This document shows positions 32,743-41,436 of a stretch of DNA of 64,000 nucleotides, one piece after another. The stretch comes from Oceaniferula flava. GTDB taxonomy: Bacteria; Verrucomicrobiota; Verrucomicrobiia; Verrucomicrobiales; Akkermansiaceae. Position 1 is the first letter of the stretch. Each line of letters opens with the position of its first letter. Below the pieces are notes generated by a model. That model worked only from the letters and a program-made list of their open reading frames with translations, was not told the origin of the DNA and did not search any database. Location: positions 124,001-188,000 of the forward strand of contig NZ_JAFBGL010000001.1 in assembly GCF_016811075.1 (NCBI RefSeq), in the 5' to 3' direction. The translations under genes and the position numbers were made by a program.

Positions 32743-33621
32743 ATGGCTGATACGCACTACAAATACATCCGCCCGGAGGACATCCGCCGCCTGAGCCACT
32801 ACGAGTTCGGGGTCAAGGCGCTGGTGGAAGGGTATTTGTCCGGTCGCCACCGGTCGAAGGATCGTGGTGCGTCCATCGAGTTCCACGAATACCGCCAATA
32901 CACTCCAGGCGATGATTTGTCGTTGATCGATTGGCGAGTCTTCGCCCGCACCGATCGGCATTACCTCAAGACTTTCGAGCAGGAGACGAATATGGAGTGC
33001 CATATCTTCCTCGATAGCTCGGCGTCGATGGGCTTTCAGGAGGATGGACCGATTACTAAGTTGGAATACGCGTCCTTTTTCGCCGCCTGCCTCACCTGGT
33101 TGGTGATCTCGAAAAACGACCGCGTCTCGATGCAGATTTTCGATGAACAGATCCGGCAGTTTTTTGAGCCGGGGTCCACCCGCCGACAGCTACACAATAT
33201 CCTCACCGCCATGGAGAACAATCAGCCGGGGAATAAAACTTCGCTGGCAGAGGCTCTGAAGCGTGCCGCGCCGCTCATCAAGCGTAAGGGCACGCTGGTG
33301 GTGCTGTCCGATTTCTTTGATGAGCCGGAGGAGATTTTCAAGGCTCTGAACCCGTATTTGCACCGAGGCTTTAGGGTGCACCTTTTCCATGTGTTAGATC
33401 CGGCGGAGTTGAATCTGCCGGACCGTGGGTTGTCGCGCTTCATGGATTTGGAAACGGACGACAAAGTAGTGGTCCACACCCAGACGCTGCGTGATGCGTG
33501 GAAGAAGGAAATGCGCGATCATACTCAGCTTCTGCGTAAGCTCGCGGCAGGTCGGCAGGTGGATTATGCCCTCACCACCACCACTGAGAGCTGGTTTAAA
33601 CTCTTCGATCGGCTCGCCTAA
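32743..33621 (+). CDS. DUF58 protein with VWA-like metal site
   Basis: A 292-residue soluble protein. The DUF58 signature EYRQYTPGDDLSLIDWRVFART lies near residues 48-69, and a MIDAS-type DSSASM follows near residue 90. DUF58 proteins are the usual partners of MoxR ATPases. The gene starts 5 bases after moxR and 17 bases precede the next gene, so the three are almost certainly cotranscribed. Confidence 0.92.
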   Translation: MADTHYKYIRPEDIRRLSHYEFGVKALVEGYLSGRHRSKDRGASIEFHEYRQYTPGDDLSLIDWRVFARTDRHYLKTFEQETNMECHIFLDSSASMGFQEDGPITKLEYASFFAACLTWLVISKNDRVSMQIFDEQIRQFFEPGSTRRQLHNILTAMENNQPGNKTSLAEALKRAAPLIKRKGTLVVLSDFFDEPEEIFKALNPYLHRGFRVHLFHVLDPAELNLPDRGLSRFMDLETDDKVVVHTQTLRDAWKKEMRDHTQLLRKLAAGRQVDYALTTTTESWFKLFDRLA

Positions 33622-33638
33622 CACTTCGCCTAACTGAT

Positions 33639-35669
33639 ATGCAATTCTTACTCGCAAACCCTGCCTGGCTCTGGCTGCTCTCTCTGGGACTGGTGCCGGT
33701 GCTGGTGCATCTTTTTGCGCGTAGTAATCCGCCGAAGTATGCCTTTTCCAGCACCGAGTTCTTACGTCGGATATTGAAAAAAACCGCCCGCATGAGAAAG
33801 CCGCAGGACTGGTTGCTGCTACTTCTCCGCACCCTCGCGGTGTTGGCGCTTTTGTTTGTATTCCTGCAACCTCTTCTGACCGGTGGCGGTGAGGCTTTGC
33901 CGGGGAAAAAGACCACCGTGTATCTGATCGATCGCTCGGCGTCGATGGCGTGTAAGGAGGGCGCATCGAGCCGATTCGATGGTGCCTGCGCCAAGGCGGT
34001 GGAGCTGATGGATTCGGCCGGAGGAGACGATGCCAACGTCGTCTGGATCGATGCTCAACCGGAAGCGGTTTTCCCTCAGCCCGGGCAGAACATCGCCTAT
34101 TTACAAGATGCGCTGAAACGTGGCAGTGGCCGCGCAGAGCAGGGAGCGATCGCCGCAGCATTGAGTCTGGCACTCGGCCAGCTGAACCTCGTTGAGGGTG
34201 CCAGAGAGCTGGTGATCATTTCGGATTTCCAAGCTTCTGCATGGAAAGAATTTCAGCTTCAAGTGCCGAAGGATATCAAAGTGGTGAAAGTGAGAGTGGG
34301 GGATGAGGACACTGGAAACCTGGCCGTGAGCGAGCTCTTTGCCACTCCATCAAACCCGGTGGTGGGGCAGGATGTGGTGATGGTCTGCCGCTTGCGTAAT
34401 TTTTCAGATACTCCACGCAGAACGACGCTTTACCTGGAGTCGGGCGGCGGGCGGCAATCGCGTGATGTCGAGGTGCCAGCCTGGGGGGAGGCGGAGGCGA
34501 ATTTTTCAAGCCACTTCGCCAGCCCCGGTCAGGTGCAGCTCAGTGCATCCATTGGTGAGGATGCATTCACTGGCGATAATACTCGTCACGCTCTGGTGCA
34601 GGTCAGGGATACCTTGAAAATGGTTTCTCTGCCTGCCGCGAAAGGCAGTGCGCGGGAGCAGGCGGTTGAGGTGCTGGATCGTCTGGCAGCTTCGCTGGAA
34701 TGGCTGGATCACTCGGTGGTCGAGTCGGGAGCTTTGCCAAGTTCTGACAGCGCGGACTTTGTCTTCGTCCACGCTTGGGATGGGGAAAACACCGAAGCTC
34801 TGAAAGCACTTGCGGCTGCCGGCACGAGTGTCTTTGTTCACCCTGCCGCGGGCGTGACTTTAACCGATTGCCAGAGCTTGTTAGATGTTCCTGTTAGTTC
34901 AGGAAGCCAGCCACTCGCCATGGACACCAAAGGTTCTTGGAAGGCTGGTATTTCCAGAAAATCCGATGCCAACGCCAAGGTCTTCGAGCTCTTCAAGACC
35001 GGTGAGTTTGGCAATCCGGCAGCAGGCAGCTTCAAGGAGCGACTTCGTTTACCATCCGCATGGCCGGAAACGGTGACCCATTTGATCGATTACAACGATG
35101 ACGTGCCCGGCCTGCTCGCCGCACCGGCCGCGAATGTCATCATCTGGAATCTGCCCTTGTCGAACAGTCTGAGCTCGTGGTCGGGCCAATCTTCTTTTGT
35201 GCCATTCATGGGCGAGTTGCTGCTGAACTCACGTGCCAGCCAGAAAGGCGTGTCGGCCGAGGTCCTGCCAGGCACGCCCTTGTCGTGGGCACCCGGTGAA
35301 GGGGTGACTCCTGACTCGGTGACTTTGTTTGATGACGCCAATACTGCGCAGCCTACGGAAACGCGGATGACCGCTACCGGCGCGCAACTAACCAGCACGG
35401 GGACTGCCGCGCCGGGTGTGTATCAGTGGAAAATTGGCGACGGTCTCGCGCACGTGCAGGTTTCCAATTTCCCGGCGACCGAATCAGATCTTCGCTTGAT
35501 GGACCCCGCGGAGGTGCAGGGCGGTGAAGTGGTCGATTCCCAACAGCTCCTGCGCCGCGCCGCCCTGGGCGATGGCATCCCTCTCTGGCCCTGGTTTCTC
35601 TGCGCCGCATTTCTTTTCCTTATCCTGGAATCCCTAGTCAGCATGTGGAAACCAAAACCTGCGAACTAA
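33639..35669 (+). CDS. BatA-type membrane protein with VWA domain
   Basis: A 676-residue protein. The N-terminal ~80 residues hold the BatA (aerotolerance regulator) start ANPAWLWLLSLGLVPVLVHLF and a second membrane helix (DWLLLLLRTLAVLALLFVF). A VWA domain with MIDAS DRSASM follows near residue 100, then a long exported part and a last membrane segment (IPLWPWFLCAAFLFLILESL). It probably receives the MoxR/DUF58 pair at the membrane. It ends 4 bases before the next gene. Confidence 0.85.
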   Translation: MQFLLANPAWLWLLSLGLVPVLVHLFARSNPPKYAFSSTEFLRRILKKTARMRKPQDWLLLLLRTLAVLALLFVFLQPLLTGGGEALPGKKTTVYLIDRSASMACKEGASSRFDGACAKAVELMDSAGGDDANVVWIDAQPEAVFPQPGQNIAYLQDALKRGSGRAEQGAIAAALSLALGQLNLVEGARELVIISDFQASAWKEFQLQVPKDIKVVKVRVGDEDTGNLAVSELFATPSNPVVGQDVVMVCRLRNFSDTPRRTTLYLESGGGRQSRDVEVPAWGEAEANFSSHFASPGQVQLSASIGEDAFTGDNTRHALVQVRDTLKMVSLPAAKGSAREQAVEVLDRLAASLEWLDHSVVESGALPSSDSADFVFVHAWDGENTEALKALAAAGTSVFVHPAAGVTLTDCQSLLDVPVSSGSQPLAMDTKGSWKAGISRKSDANAKVFELFKTGEFGNPAAGSFKERLRLPSAWPETVTHLIDYNDDVPGLLAAPAANVIIWNLPLSNSLSSWSGQSSFVPFMGELLLNSRASQKGVSAEVLPGTPLSWAPGEGVTPDSVTLFDDANTAQPTETRMTATGAQLTSTGTAAPGVYQWKIGDGLAHVQVSNFPATESDLRLMDPAEVQGGEVVDSQQLLRRAALGDGIPLWPWFLCAAFLFLILESLVSMWKPKPAN

Positions 35670-35673
35670 ATCC

Positions 35674-37887
35674 ATGAACCCCGTTTTACCACTCACTCTC
35701 CTGATCCCCATCCTCCTTGTGGTGGTGGCTCTGGGTGTTTGGTTGTCGTGGAAATCCTCACAGACCGCGCCGGGGAAACTTCGTAAAATACTCACCGGTC
35801 TCCGATTGTTAGCCCTGCTGGCGATGGCCGTTTTTCTGCTGAACCCAGGCAAGTGGCAGTCGATTAGCGATCAAGTCACCCGCGTTTGGGCAGTGATGTT
35901 AGATAGCTCAAAATCCATGGGGGTGAAGGAAGGTGAGAGCACCCGCATCGAGCAGGCACTCACGCTGCAAAAGCAAATCGCCCAAAGCGCCGAGGACGCC
36001 GGAGTGGAGCTGCGCTACTTTACCTTCGACGATGCCATGACCGCGGTGGAGGCAGAATCCCCAGTGACTGCCACCGGCACTCACAGCGATCTAACAACCT
36101 CCGCCGATTCCATGCTCACCCAGCTGAGTGCGCAGGGTGAACCGCTGGCCGGCGTGCTGGTGCTGAGCGACGGTCGGCAGACCCGGCAACCGCGCCATTC
36201 CAGCTTCGCCCTACGTGCCCAAGCCCTACAAGTTCCATTCCATACCGTGCAAGTAGGTGGCGACGTGGTGATGAGCGATTTGGCGCTCAGCGCACCGCGC
36301 AAACTCATCACTGCATTCCCCGGTCAAAATGTGCAGATCACGGCGGTGATTGAATCACAGGGGCTGGACGATCTTGAAACTCCGCTGATCTTGGAAACAG
36401 AAACCGGCGAGGAACTTCAGCAGGTGAAGGTCAGGGTGAAGGCGGACGACCGCGCATTGCATACCTTTTCCATCAAAGCCCCGGAGAAATCCGCCATCGT
36501 TAGAATGAGAGTGCCGCTCGACGAAGACGAAAGCCGGGACTCTAACAACGTCGTCGATGTCCGCCTCCGCATTCTCGATGACAAAGCCAAGGTCTTCATC
36601 GCCGAGGGCGCACCCTACTGGGACAGCAAGTTCCTCGCCCAGCTGCTCCGTCAGCAAAAACACATGGAGGTGAACTCCGTGCATCGCCTCAGTGCGAACA
36701 GATGGTTCCGCATCGACTCCGGCGAGTCGAAACCTCACGAGTCGGCCAACGATGTCTTCCCAGACACCGCCGAGGAGCTGATGTCCTATGATCTGATCAT
36801 CTTCGGCAAGAACTCCGAGCATTTCCTAACACCCTCACGCATCGCCAACCTCCGCGCCTTTGTGAAAGATCAGGGCGGCGCAGTGCTGTTTTCACGCTCA
36901 AAACCCTACACCGGAAAACTGCCAGATCTCGAACCCCTGGAACCAGTCACCTGGACCACCGGGCTGAGTGGAGATTTCCGCCTGCGGCCATCGGCGGATG
37001 GCCAGACCGCGGGGCTGTTTGGGCAGGCACTGCCGGCGCCGGAGTCGAGCGTTTGGTCGTCGCTCCCCGAGTTGAAGGACGCGCATCGCATCGATGTGGT
37101 GAAGCCGTTTACCCGGGTCTTGGCACACGGCGAAATCGGTGGCGGCAGCACCCAGGGCCGCTTTCCTCTGCTCATGATCCGCCGCTACGGTCAGGGTGTC
37201 AGTGGCTTGGTCAATGCCGATGGCCTCTGGAAGTGGGATTTCTACCCGGACGCGCGTGAGCTGGGGAATATGTATCAGGAGTTTTGGATTCAGATGATCC
37301 ACTGGATGCTGTCCTACTCCGAGTTCCTCCCCGGTCACGATTACTCACTGAACGTCTCCGCTGGAACGGTCGATCCCGCCACGCCGGTTGCCGTGCGCAT
37401 GGCCTATCGTGGAGTCGGAAAACCCTCAGCCCCCAAGCTCGAAGTGAGCTCACCAGTCTTGGACGCGCCATTCATTTTAGCCCCCGCTGCCGTTCCTTCT
37501 GCCGATGGTCGATTGAAATGGGCCACCAGTTTCACTCCTGAAAAGCCGGGGAACTATCAGCTCAAGCTCATCCCTGCCAATCGACCGGAAAAAGGGGCAT
37601 CGCTGCCGGAAGCCAGTGTCACCGTGCTGCCTCCACCTTCGGAAATGGATGAACTCAGCGCAGATGCCGGATTTTTGAAGGAATTCAGCGAGTCCACCGG
37701 CGGTCAGCTCTTGGCCAGTGCCGATCTTCCCGACTTTCTCAGCACCGCCCTCCTGCCAGAAGCCCCAGAGAGCCGCGATCAAGGTGTCGAGTGGAAATCC
37801 TCGTGGATGCGCTGGTTTATGCCCATTCTGGTGATCGTCTGCCTCGCACTGGAATGGTGGTTGCGCCGACGCAATGGTCTGGTATAG
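35674..37887 (+). CDS. Second VWA membrane protein with glutamine amidotransferase-like region
   Basis: A 737-residue protein with two N-terminal membrane segments (residues 4-25 and 38-56). A VWA domain follows with the MIDAS-like DSSKSMGVKEGES near residue 79. Beta-rich domains surround a segment near residues 370-420 (ELMSYDLIIFGKNSEHFL, then LRAFVKDQGGAVLFSRSK) that resembles the inactive amidotransferase-like domains common in this class. It ends with a membrane anchor (FMPILVIVCLALEWWLRRR). It overlaps functionally with the preceding gene as the second transmembrane VWA partner; no enzymatic residues are evident. Confidence 0.8.
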   Translation: MNPVLPLTLLIPILLVVVALGVWLSWKSSQTAPGKLRKILTGLRLLALLAMAVFLLNPGKWQSISDQVTRVWAVMLDSSKSMGVKEGESTRIEQALTLQKQIAQSAEDAGVELRYFTFDDAMTAVEAESPVTATGTHSDLTTSADSMLTQLSAQGEPLAGVLVLSDGRQTRQPRHSSFALRAQALQVPFHTVQVGGDVVMSDLALSAPRKLITAFPGQNVQITAVIESQGLDDLETPLILETETGEELQQVKVRVKADDRALHTFSIKAPEKSAIVRMRVPLDEDESRDSNNVVDVRLRILDDKAKVFIAEGAPYWDSKFLAQLLRQQKHMEVNSVHRLSANRWFRIDSGESKPHESANDVFPDTAEELMSYDLIIFGKNSEHFLTPSRIANLRAFVKDQGGAVLFSRSKPYTGKLPDLEPLEPVTWTTGLSGDFRLRPSADGQTAGLFGQALPAPESSVWSSLPELKDAHRIDVVKPFTRVLAHGEIGGGSTQGRFPLLMIRRYGQGVSGLVNADGLWKWDFYPDARELGNMYQEFWIQMIHWMLSYSEFLPGHDYSLNVSAGTVDPATPVAVRMAYRGVGKPSAPKLEVSSPVLDAPFILAPAAVPSADGRLKWATSFTPEKPGNYQLKLIPANRPEKGASLPEASVTVLPPPSEMDELSADAGFLKEFSESTGGQLLASADLPDFLSTALLPEAPESRDQGVEWKSSWMRWFMPILVIVCLALEWWLRRRNGLV

Positions 37888-37912
37888 AATCTTTTAACGC
37901 CTAACAAATTTC

Positions 37913-40702
37913 ATGTCCTCATTTCACAATACACTCGGAAAGTTCCATCGCAGATGGTGCTTCGGGCGGGTGTTGCTGATCCTGCTGCTGCTCGTAGCCG
38001 CGTATGCCGTCGCCATGCTGTTGCACGGCTGGCTGGACTACAAATTTGCCTTCTCTCAGGAGGCTAGGGAGAAATACAATCTCATCTTGTTTGTCATTCT
38101 CGGAGTGGTCGGGCTGACCGCACTGGTGCAGACGCTGCGCATTCCCAGAGAAAAAATCGCCGCCCTTGCCGATGAGAAATTGTCTGATCCCCGTAAGCGG
38201 ATTCTAGCGGCTGCGAGTTTGGAAAAGTTAGAGTCGCAGCCGGATGCCACCGAGATGCAGAAATTCCACCTCGACCGAGCACTGCTAGACGCGTCCACTG
38301 AGCTCGATAAACTTCCAGCCAGCAGCCGCATGCCATTCCGCGCCATGGGGCTCTCAGCCTTGGCCGTTTTCGCCATCGGCGCTGTCATCTGGGGAATCAG
38401 TCACTGGGCACCTGAGCCGTTTCGTGTGGTGTCGACGAGAGTGTTAGATCCCTCTTCAGATCTCCCACCCTACAGCCCGCTCAGATTCGAAATCACCCCA
38501 GACGCCCCACGTGCTGTCTATGGTGGTGAGGCTGTGGTGCAGGTGAAAATCACTGGAGGCGAGATCGAGCACGATGTGGTCTGCCTGATCCGTGATCCGC
38601 TGACTGGAAACATCGAACAAGCCACGGCCTACCGCGAGGGAAAAACCGGCTACGCGAGGAAATTCGAGAACGCCCTGGCTCCGGTCGAGTTTGCCTTTGC
38701 TACAGGTCGTGCCCGCAGCGATTGGCACCGACTCGATGTGCTCCTCGAACCGAAAGTTTCCTCCGCCATGATCACCGTGACGCCACCGGCCTACACAGGT
38801 CGGGCCGAGCTGACATATCCTCTCGAGGGAGGCGAAATCAAAGCGCTTGAGGGGTCGACCATTACCCTCGCGCTGGAAAGCAACCGACCACTCTCCAGCG
38901 GAAAGCTTGAACTCAAAGCACTGGACAAAGGGAAAGATGCTCGCGTGGAGAAAGTCGACGGTAATCTCACGGGAGAACACGGTGTGCGTTTTAGCTGGGT
39001 AGCTCACCGCTCGTCGAAAGTGGCTGCCGTGATTCACGATGTGCGTGCCACACCATCTGCCAAACCTCTGGAACTCACAATCACCACTGAGCCAGATCAA
39101 GTTCCTTCGGTGGAGTTGGCGTCGCCCGAACAAATGGTGCTCGCCACCCCCAATACCGAGCTTCCATTCCTCGGCGAGGTAGAGGACGATTTTGGTCTGG
39201 CCAAGGTGTCACTGGTTCGAGCTTTGTTAGGTTATCGCGATCGCAGCCGGGTGCTGGCTGATTCTTTGGTGAAAAGAGAATACAACTTTGAAGAGCCATT
39301 GAAGCTCGCGGAGCTGGGAGTCGAAGTTGGGCAGATACTGGAATTTTATCTCGAAGCCATGGACCGCAACCCCTCCTTGCTCGGCATGGGCGTTTCCGAT
39401 GTCGTTCGTGTGAAAATTATCAGCGAGGACGAGTATGCCGAGCGCTTACGGTCGGCTGTGCAGCTGAAGAACTTCACGGCCCGCTATCGTGCCTTGGCCG
39501 AGGCGATCCGTGAAAGTCAACAAGCACTCAAGGAACTCGATGAGGCCGCTCGTGCCGGCGATCAACAAGCCTTCGAAGAAGCGCGTAAGAAAGCCGAAGC
39601 CGCTCACGCCAAGGCGGAGGCGCTGGCCGATAAGATTGGTAAGGATTTTAACGCCTTCGAGATGGAGAAACGCCTGTCAGATATAGCCAAGGAAGCAGCT
39701 CGGAAACTGGGCACTAACAAGGAGACCCTCGGTCAGTTGAAGTTGGATGACGGTGGCGCGGCAGCTCGCAAGCAGATCGAACAGATGCAGCAACGACTCG
39801 GAGGAGCGCAGAAAAAGGCGGAGCAGGCAGAGCTGGATGCCGAACTGGTAAGGAAGGTTGGCGATGTGATGGAGATGGCGTCGCGCTTCAAAAAAATCTA
39901 CAACACACAGCAATCGATCGTCGAGCGTATGGGCACCATTGCCAAGGAGGTGGCTGGAGGAAATACCCGCAACAGTGGGCAGCTGGACGGTCTGGCCCGG
40001 GTGCAAGATCGCAATCGCGACGCGCTCGAACAATTTGCTCTCGACCTCAAGAAACGTGCCGAGGCATTGCCCGATGATTTCGGCCAGATGAAGTTGGATG
40101 TGCATGAATTTTTACAGAAATTGGAGGAACTCGATATTCCGGACCCCATGCACACCTCCTCGGAGATGGCGAGGAAAGGGAAGTCCCTCGACGCGGCTAC
40201 CAATGCACTCTTAGCCTTGTCGCTGCTCGAGCGGATGATGAACCAACCGGACAATGGATTTAGCAGCATGTGTCGCGGTGATGGCCCCCCTAAGTTTGGT
40301 GTTAAGCCCGATGTGGCAGGCACTATGCAGCAGATGTTAGATTCCTTGATGAAACGGGCTCAGGGGCAAGGCAAAGGCAAGACCGGTGGCGCAGGCGGCG
40401 GTGTGGGCGGCAGTGGCCAAGACGGCTTTTCGGTCGCCGGGAACGATGTTAATATCCCGGTCTATGGACCAGACCGACTGGCCTTTTCAGAAACTTCCTC
40501 GGGCAAAAGCACTGCTAGCAGCTCCAAGCGTGGTGTCGGTGTGCAGCGTTCCAGCCAGAAACCGGCCGATCAGATCGCGCCTGATCAACATCGCAAATCA
40601 GAAAATGCCAAGCTTCTGCCTGAGAATATTCCTGCCAAATACCGCAATGCGGTGAAACGATACTTCTCACAGGAGGACGAAGCCTCCACCCCCCAATCAT
40701 AA
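37913..40702 (+). CDS. Large DUF4175-like coiled-coil membrane protein
   Basis: A 929-residue protein with three N-terminal membrane segments (about residues 20-40, 57-75 and 142-162). An exported beta-rich region follows to about residue 500. A long helical coiled-coil region (residues ~510-780) is rich in Ala, Lys, Glu and Gln (ALKELDEAARAGDQQAF). The C-terminal part is low-complexity and Gly/Gln/Lys rich (QGQGKGKTGGAGGGVGGSG). This matches the DUF4175-like proteins that often sit in MoxR clusters. Role unknown; probably a structural partner of the VWA proteins. Confidence 0.7.
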   Translation: MSSFHNTLGKFHRRWCFGRVLLILLLLVAAYAVAMLLHGWLDYKFAFSQEAREKYNLILFVILGVVGLTALVQTLRIPREKIAALADEKLSDPRKRILAAASLEKLESQPDATEMQKFHLDRALLDASTELDKLPASSRMPFRAMGLSALAVFAIGAVIWGISHWAPEPFRVVSTRVLDPSSDLPPYSPLRFEITPDAPRAVYGGEAVVQVKITGGEIEHDVVCLIRDPLTGNIEQATAYREGKTGYARKFENALAPVEFAFATGRARSDWHRLDVLLEPKVSSAMITVTPPAYTGRAELTYPLEGGEIKALEGSTITLALESNRPLSSGKLELKALDKGKDARVEKVDGNLTGEHGVRFSWVAHRSSKVAAVIHDVRATPSAKPLELTITTEPDQVPSVELASPEQMVLATPNTELPFLGEVEDDFGLAKVSLVRALLGYRDRSRVLADSLVKREYNFEEPLKLAELGVEVGQILEFYLEAMDRNPSLLGMGVSDVVRVKIISEDEYAERLRSAVQLKNFTARYRALAEAIRESQQALKELDEAARAGDQQAFEEARKKAEAAHAKAEALADKIGKDFNAFEMEKRLSDIAKEAARKLGTNKETLGQLKLDDGGAAARKQIEQMQQRLGGAQKKAEQAELDAELVRKVGDVMEMASRFKKIYNTQQSIVERMGTIAKEVAGGNTRNSGQLDGLARVQDRNRDALEQFALDLKKRAEALPDDFGQMKLDVHEFLQKLEELDIPDPMHTSSEMARKGKSLDAATNALLALSLLERMMNQPDNGFSSMCRGDGPPKFGVKPDVAGTMQQMLDSLMKRAQGQGKGKTGGAGGGVGGSGQDGFSVAGNDVNIPVYGPDRLAFSETSSGKSTASSSKRGVGVQRSSQKPADQIAPDQHRKSENAKLLPENIPAKYRNAVKRYFSQEDEASTPQS

Positions 40703-40721
40703 CTCAAACCAACAAGAACCC

Positions 40722-41300
40722 ATGAAGAAACTACTACCACTTATCGCGCTCGGATTGGCGATGGCCAGCCCCGTAGCCATGGCCAAGGAAGGTGCCGTCC
40801 AGTGCGGCAACTTGATCTACGCAGGCACCAAGACCTCGGAATGCTTCAGTGATGAATTCCTCAGCACGGTGCAGCAAAAAACCAGTATCACCACCGAGCG
40901 CCGATTCAAGCCGGTGAAGCTCAGCTCCGAGGAGCTATTTAAGTTTCCCTTTGTCATCATGACCGGTGAGGACGATTTTAATCTCACAAACAAGGAACGT
41001 AAGAATCTGAAAAAGTATCTGGAAAATGGCGGTTTCATGCTGGCGTCTCCCGGTTGCTCGAACAAGGCTTGGGCCACTGCCTTTCGCCGTGAAATCAAAC
41101 GCATCTTCGGCAAAGACGGCCTCAAGGATATCCCCATGGACCATGGCATTTTCAAAACCATCTACACGGTGAAAACTTTGAAGCTCAGCCATGGTGGGGT
41201 AGGGAAATTGCAGGGGATCACCCACAATGGGAAATTGGTGGTCGCCTTTGCCTCCGATGGTCTGAACGACACGTCCAATACCGAAGGGTGCTGCTGTTGA
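40722..41300 (+). CDS. Cysteine-rich exported DUF4159-type protein
   Basis: A 192-residue protein with a signal peptide cleaved after AMA. The core has KFPFVIMTGEDDFNLTNKERKNL and YLENGGFMLASPGCSNKAW, the DUF4159 pattern of an amidotransferase-like fold without catalytic residues. What is unusual is cysteine: C28, C41 and C112 plus a C-terminal C190-C191-C192, six in all and five near the ends. Exported DUF4159 proteins are standard members of MoxR clusters. The next gene encodes a thioredoxin-DsbD-type fusion, so these cysteines may be its substrates or partners (inferred). Confidence 0.78.
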   Translation: MKKLLPLIALGLAMASPVAMAKEGAVQCGNLIYAGTKTSECFSDEFLSTVQQKTSITTERRFKPVKLSSEELFKFPFVIMTGEDDFNLTNKERKNLKKYLENGGFMLASPGCSNKAWATAFRREIKRIFGKDGLKDIPMDHGIFKTIYTVKTLKLSHGGVGKLQGITHNGKLVVAFASDGLNDTSNTEGCCC

Positions 41301-41436
41301 GGAGGGAACGAAATTATTGGCTCGGTTCGAGTCAACGCAAACATTCTCGCCTACGCTCTCCTTCACTAATCAACCCACACCATTTCCTTCTTTGACCCAC
41401 AAAAGTCAGAATAACGTCTTCCCCTCTGCCTGACCC

